DNA of 8,712 nt, taken from positions 1 to 8,712 of the forward strand of contig CAMWJT010000046.1 in NCBI GenBank assembly GCA_947174625.1, written 5' to 3'. The notes beneath the pieces were generated by a model. It made no database searches. It was not told where the DNA came from and was given only the letters and a program-made list of their open reading frames with translations. Every line of letters starts with the position of its first letter. Positions within the stretch are counted from its first letter, which is position 1. The translations under genes were made by a program, and so were the position numbers. This document shows positions 6,373 through 8,712 of the stretch, in pieces. The stretch comes from an uncultured Ruminococcus sp. Lineage in GTDB: Bacteria > Bacillota > Clostridia > Oscillospirales > Ruminococcaceae.

Positions 6373-7169
6373 GCCAGTTTTTTAAAGGCAGAAAGATCGC
6401 CTGGGGCAGAATTATCCCGGTTCTGCTGATCGCCGGAATTTTTATGACAGTCGGCTGTTTCGGACTCCGGATGCTGAAAATCTATTCCGGTGAGCCGAAT
6501 GCCTGCCCCGATCCGGAGCAATATCCCGTCATGGGTGTGGATGTGTCACGCTACCAAGGTGTCATTGACTGGAACACCCTGGAATCCCAGAACGTACAGT
6601 TCGCTTTTATCAAAGCCACGGAGGGCAGTTCCCACCAGGATCCCTGTTTTCTCCAGAACTGGAACAACGTCCGGAATACCGGAATCTATGCCGGCGCTTA
6701 TCATTTTTTCAGTTTTGAAAGTCCCGGCGAAACCCAGGCACAGAATTTCATCCGGACTGTCGGCGAACTGGACGGCAATCTTCCTCCTGTAGTGGATTTT
6801 GAATTTTACGGCGATTATGCAGAAAATCCGTTACCCAAAACGGAAACCAGGGAAATTCTTGGTTCTCTGCTTGCCGGACTGGAAGACTATTACCACGTCA
6901 AGCCAATTCTCTATCTGACGGAAAAGACGTATTATTATTACATCTTGGGCGGCGGTTACAGCGATTATCCGCTCTGGATGCGTGATACTTACACAGAACC
7001 CCTCAATCAATGGACGTTCTGGCAGTATTCTGACCAGGGACAGCTTGACGGTTATGACGGCATCCAGGCGGATCATACAGAAGTCTGCATTGATCTGAAT
7101 GTCTATCATGCGGACTTTGCAACGTTCCTGAAAGAATTCTCATTACCTGCCAGAGATCCGGAAAATTAG
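6369..7169 (+). CDS. GH25 family lysozyme (muramidase), membrane-anchored
   Basis: This cell-wall hydrolase is predicted to cut the beta-1,4 bond between N-acetylmuramic acid and N-acetylglucosamine. The 266 residues begin with a basic stretch and one hydrophobic segment (about 13-36), so it is probably a signal-anchored or secreted protein. The GH25 domain fills about residues 54-255. Its motifs are GVDVSRYQG (Asp58), FAFIKATEG, the catalytic VVDFEF (Asp143 and Glu145), LWMRDTYTEP, FWQYSDQG and a C-terminal IDLNVY. All acidic active-site residues are visible. There is no wall-binding repeat. A weak lipobox-like TVGC (27-30) is present but has Thr at the -3 position, so I do not call it a lipoprotein. 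GTG 6369 is the only usable start after an in-frame stop at 6336. Confidence 0.93.
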   Translation: MSQFFKGRKIAWGRIIPVLLIAGIFMTVGCFGLRMLKIYSGEPNACPDPEQYPVMGVDVSRYQGVIDWNTLESQNVQFAFIKATEGSSHQDPCFLQNWNNVRNTGIYAGAYHFFSFESPGETQAQNFIRTVGELDGNLPPVVDFEFYGDYAENPLPKTETREILGSLLAGLEDYYHVKPILYLTEKTYYYYILGGGYSDYPLWMRDTYTEPLNQWTFWQYSDQGQLDGYDGIQADHTEVCIDLNVYHADFATFLKEFSLPARDPEN

Positions 7170-7179
7170 TCCGATACGC

Positions 7180-7202
7180 AATATTAATATTATTTTAATA
7201 TT
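7180..7202. repeat. AT-only inverted repeats between the lysozyme and ROK genes
   Basis: AATATTAATATT (7180-7191) is a perfect palindrome. It overlaps a second perfect inverted repeat, AATATTA-ttt-TAATATT (7186-7202). The stem contains only A-T pairs, so it would make a poor terminator although a T-rich stretch follows. It could be an operator or simply AT-rich spacer. No convincing -35/-10 pair is visible in this 68-nt gap. Confidence 0.35.
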
Positions 7203-7220
7203 TATATTTTAATTTTATTC

Positions 7221-7228
7221 AAGGAGGT
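7221..7228 (+). promoter_or_regulatory. Consensus Shine-Dalgarno of the ROK kinase gene
   Basis: AAGGAGGT matches the anti-Shine-Dalgarno sequence fully and lies 9 nt before ATG 7238. It is the strongest ribosome binding site in the window, suggesting high translation of the kinase. It fixes the start codon. Confidence 0.85.
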
Positions 7229-7237
7229 ATTTTTCTT

Positions 7238-8197
7238 ATGAAATACTACGTTGGAATCGACCTGGGCGGAACGAATATCGTTGCCGCTGTCGTGGATGAG
7301 AATTATCAGATTCTCACAAAAGCAAGCACAAAAACCAACAGACCACGTCCGGCAGAGGCAATCGCTGATGACATGGCGGCTATGGCAATCAAAGCCGTAG
7401 AAGATGCAGGTCTCACGATGGAACAGATTGAATGGATCGGGATCGGCACACCCGGCACGGTCAACAGTGAAACCGGGGTTTTCGTGTATTCCAATAATCT
7501 AGGATTCAAGAATACACCTATGGTGGATTATATCAAAAAGCATATTGACAAGCCGATTTATGCGGCAAATGATGCAGATGCGGCGGCTTACGGCGAATAT
7601 GTCGCAGGTGCGGCAAAGGGTGCAAAAAATGCAGTCTGCATTACGCTTGGGACTGGTGTCGGCGGCGGCATTATCATCAATGGCAAGATCTATGCAGGCT
7701 CGAATTTTGCCGGCGGTGAGATCGGACATACTGTCATCCAGGTAGACGGCGCACAGTGTTCCTGTGGCAGAAAAGGCTGTTTTGAGGCATATTCTTCTGC
7801 AACGGGACTGATCCGCATGACCAAAGAAAAAATGGAACTCGTGCCGGATTCTAAAATGCACCAGATCACAGCAGAGAGAAATAACAAAGTCTCTGCAAGG
7901 ACGGCATTTGATGCCATGCGTCAGGGTGATGCGGCGGCAAAAGAAGTCGTGGATGATTATATCAAATATCTGGCTGCCGGGATTACGAATACAATCAATG
8001 TTTTCCAGCCGGATGTGCTGTGTGTCGGCGGTGGTGTATGCAATGAAGGTGATCCGTTGTTACTCCCGATGAAAGCACTGGTAGAAAAAGAAATTTACAC
8101 AAAAACTTCTGAGAAAAATACTAAAATTGTCATTGCACAACTCGGCAATGATGCCGGACTGATCGGTGCGGCATTCCTGGGTGCAGCTACAAAATAA
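7238..8197 (+). CDS. ROK-family sugar kinase, probable glucokinase
   Basis: This cytosolic kinase of the ROK family probably phosphorylates glucose or a related hexose with ATP at the start of glycolysis; the exact sugar cannot be read from sequence alone. The 319 residues match the family. The N-terminal phosphate-binding loop is GIDLGGTN (residues 6-13). The catalytic Asp112 lies in NDADAAAYGE. A second ATP-contact loop, LGTGVGGG, is at 137-144. The sugar-binding EIGH has Glu161 and His164, and His164 also helps hold zinc. The zinc motif CSCGRKGC supplies C174, C176 and C181, followed by Glu183. There is no N-terminal winged helix, so it is an enzyme rather than a ROK repressor. It stands alone, with a strong ribosome binding site upstream and a hairpin downstream. 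Confidence 0.93.
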   Translation: MKYYVGIDLGGTNIVAAVVDENYQILTKASTKTNRPRPAEAIADDMAAMAIKAVEDAGLTMEQIEWIGIGTPGTVNSETGVFVYSNNLGFKNTPMVDYIKKHIDKPIYAANDADAAAYGEYVAGAAKGAKNAVCITLGTGVGGGIIINGKIYAGSNFAGGEIGHTVIQVDGAQCSCGRKGCFEAYSSATGLIRMTKEKMELVPDSKMHQITAERNNKVSARTAFDAMRQGDAAAKEVVDDYIKYLAAGITNTINVFQPDVLCVGGGVCNEGDPLLLPMKALVEKEIYTKTSEKNTKIVIAQLGNDAGLIGAAFLGAATK

Positions 8198-8235
8198 TTC
8201 AATTTCATTAAATTAAATTCAATTCTAATCAGCAA

Positions 8236-8275
8236 AAGCCTTTCACAGTATGCGATCCGTGGAAGGCTTGTCTAT
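8236..8275 (+). terminator. Probable terminator hairpin after the ROK kinase gene
   Basis: AAGCCTTTCAC (8236-8246) pairs with GTGGAAGGCTT (8259-8269) to form an 11-bp stem around a 12-nt loop. The only non-Watson-Crick pair is T8243-G8262. It is a stable U-G in the + strand RNA but an A-C mismatch in the - strand RNA, so the hairpin works better for rightward transcripts. The following TTGTCTAT is a weak U-tract, so termination may be partial and some read-through to the DUF3781 gene is likely. Confidence 0.6.
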
Positions 8276-8295
8276 AAGAAAGGCATATCAAAGAA

Positions 8296-8562
8296 ATGAC
8301 AGATCAACAATCTGAAAAAGAAATCTTACGATCCAGTCTTGACAGGATTCACACAACGCTATCAGGAGCTGACAGAATCCGGAAAAATTTAAATCTGGAT
8401 CAGATTGCCGTTCCGGATGTGGTGGATTACTGCAAAAAAATAATCCAACATCCGGATTGTTGGATTTACAAAAACGGCAAAAATTTCTATTGCGAGACAG
8501 CAACTATCCGGCTGACGATTCATGCGAGGAGTTTCACGATCATCACAGCACACAAAATCTAA
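8296..8562 (+). CDS. DUF3781 domain-containing small protein
   Basis: This is an 88-residue soluble protein that I recognise as DUF3781, a family of unknown function found in Firmicutes. The supporting pattern is LDRIHTT (residues 15-21), RIRKNLNL (27-34), DVVDYCKKII (41-50), then KNGKNFYC (59-66), and a C-terminal SFTIITAHK (78-86) typical of the family. It has no signal peptide or membrane segment. AAAGG (8279-8283) lies 12 nt before ATG 8296, a somewhat long spacing. It begins 27 nt after the hairpin that follows the ROK gene and may depend on read-through, since no clear promoter is visible. No catalytic motif can be named. Confidence 0.75.
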   Translation: MTDQQSEKEILRSSLDRIHTTLSGADRIRKNLNLDQIAVPDVVDYCKKIIQHPDCWIYKNGKNFYCETATIRLTIHARSFTIITAHKI

Positions 8563-8595
8563 TAAAAAAAATAACAGGACTGCAAACAGCCCTGT
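8563..8595 (-). terminator. Leftward rho-independent terminator
   Basis: Read on the - strand, ACAGGGCTG-TTTG-CAGTCCTGT (8595 down to 8574) forms a 9-bp stem with one G-U pair and a 4-nt loop. It is followed by TATTTTTTTTATTA (8573-8560). On the + strand the same site has an A-C mismatch (8579/8590) and no T-run. The signal therefore favours a transcript entering from the right, probably a convergent gene beyond the window. On the + strand it could still act as a weak 3' end for the DUF3781 gene. Confidence 0.6.
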
Positions 8596-8712
8596 CGGGA
8601 AATAAGAAAAAATCAGAACAATTTTTGTGTAGAACAAAAGAAAGGAGACAACAAAACGAGTGTTACTCATACGGAATTCAGATTGTCGAAACGCAAACCG
8701 TATGAACACTAG
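8596..8712. other. Right-edge region without a certain gene
   Basis: This A-rich stretch holds no protein I recognise. On the + strand, AAAGGAG (8641-8647) lies 12 nt before GTG 8660, which opens a frame running off the window (MLLIRNSDCRNANRMNT). On the - strand, a frame entering from the right edge ends at TGA 8680-8678 (SVHTVCVSTI) and would fit the leftward terminator just beyond it. Neither partial frame can be confirmed from the few codons visible. Confidence 0.3.
8659..8710. repeat. Long inverted repeat at the right edge
   Basis: AGTGTT (8659-8664) plus CATACGG (8668-8674) pair perfectly with CCGTATG (8698-8704) plus AACACT (8705-8710). This is 13 bp with a single 3-nt bulge (ACT, 8665-8667) around a 23-nt loop. 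No T-run follows on the + side. The role is unknown: it could be a structured RNA, the end of a mobile element, or a regulator-binding site. Confidence 0.7.

Noticed and set aside
6456..6461. Lipoprotein signal at C30 of the lysozyme
   Set aside because: The residues before Cys are T-V-G, with Thr at -3, which fits the lipobox poorly; a plain membrane anchor explains the segment.
7499..7861. 120-residue - strand frame with many Cys and Ile inside the ROK gene
   Set aside because: It mirrors the conserved ROK zinc motif and ATP loops; composition is a by-product of the sense gene.
8196..8225. Two copies of AATTCAATT, 20 bp apart
   Set aside because: They lie in AT-rich spacer where such 9-mers recur by chance; no third copy or known site.
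8457..8705. 82-residue + strand frame overlapping the DUF3781 gene
   Set aside because: It starts inside DUF3781 in another frame, has Lys/Gln-rich low-complexity content and no family match.
8389..8709. 106-residue - strand frame with a hydrophobic stretch
   Set aside because: The hydrophobic run comes from A-rich + strand sequence; the frame passes through the leftward terminator and over the DUF3781 gene.

Overview
The window looks like chromosomal DNA from a low-to-moderate GC Firmicute of the clostridial side, most likely a Ruminococcus-like Oscillospiraceae. This is inferred from the AT-rich intergenic gaps around roughly 45% GC genes, AAGGAGG-type ribosome binding sites, GTG/TTG starts, a methionine synthase split between two genes, and a DUF421/DUF4363 pair. 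No identity search could be run. All genes I support are on the + strand. I see no CRISPR array, tRNA, rRNA, insertion sequence or phage gene.

Layout. (1) 32-337 is a small XRE-type DNA-binding regulator closed by a strong rho-independent terminator (347-405). (2) 462-1139 and 1162-1539 form a two-gene membrane unit: a DUF421/YetF-family protein and a DUF4363 protein. (3) A clear extended -10 promoter (1575-1603) drives ung, metF, a stand-alone methionine synthase reactivation protein and a short metH (1671-6256). These genes are spaced by 19 nt or overlap, so they read as one operon. (4) 6369-7169 is a membrane-anchored GH25 lysozyme, preceded by a 16-codon reading frame whose stop overlaps its GTG start. 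(5) 7238-8197 is a ROK-family sugar kinase with a textbook ribosome binding site, followed by a hairpin. (6) 8296-8562 is a small DUF3781 protein. (7) 8563-8712 holds two further inverted repeats and no certain gene. No gene-free stretch exceeds about 150 bases.

How the genes work together. The central operon is a methyl-cycle module. MetF makes 5-methyl-tetrahydrofolate, MetH moves the methyl group through cobalamin onto homocysteine, and the separate activation protein rescues oxidised MetH using S-adenosylmethionine. Ung, the first gene, removes uracil from DNA. It may be linked functionally because MetF consumes the same methylene-folate that thymidylate synthase needs; that link is inference.

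The region is mostly housekeeping and I do not see a large undescribed system. The points most worth a second look are the ung leader with mutually exclusive hairpins, the coupled mini-ORF before the lysozyme, the cysteine cluster in the MetH activation protein, the Asn microsatellite inside metH, and the hairpins at the right edge that suggest a leftward transcript entering from outside the window.
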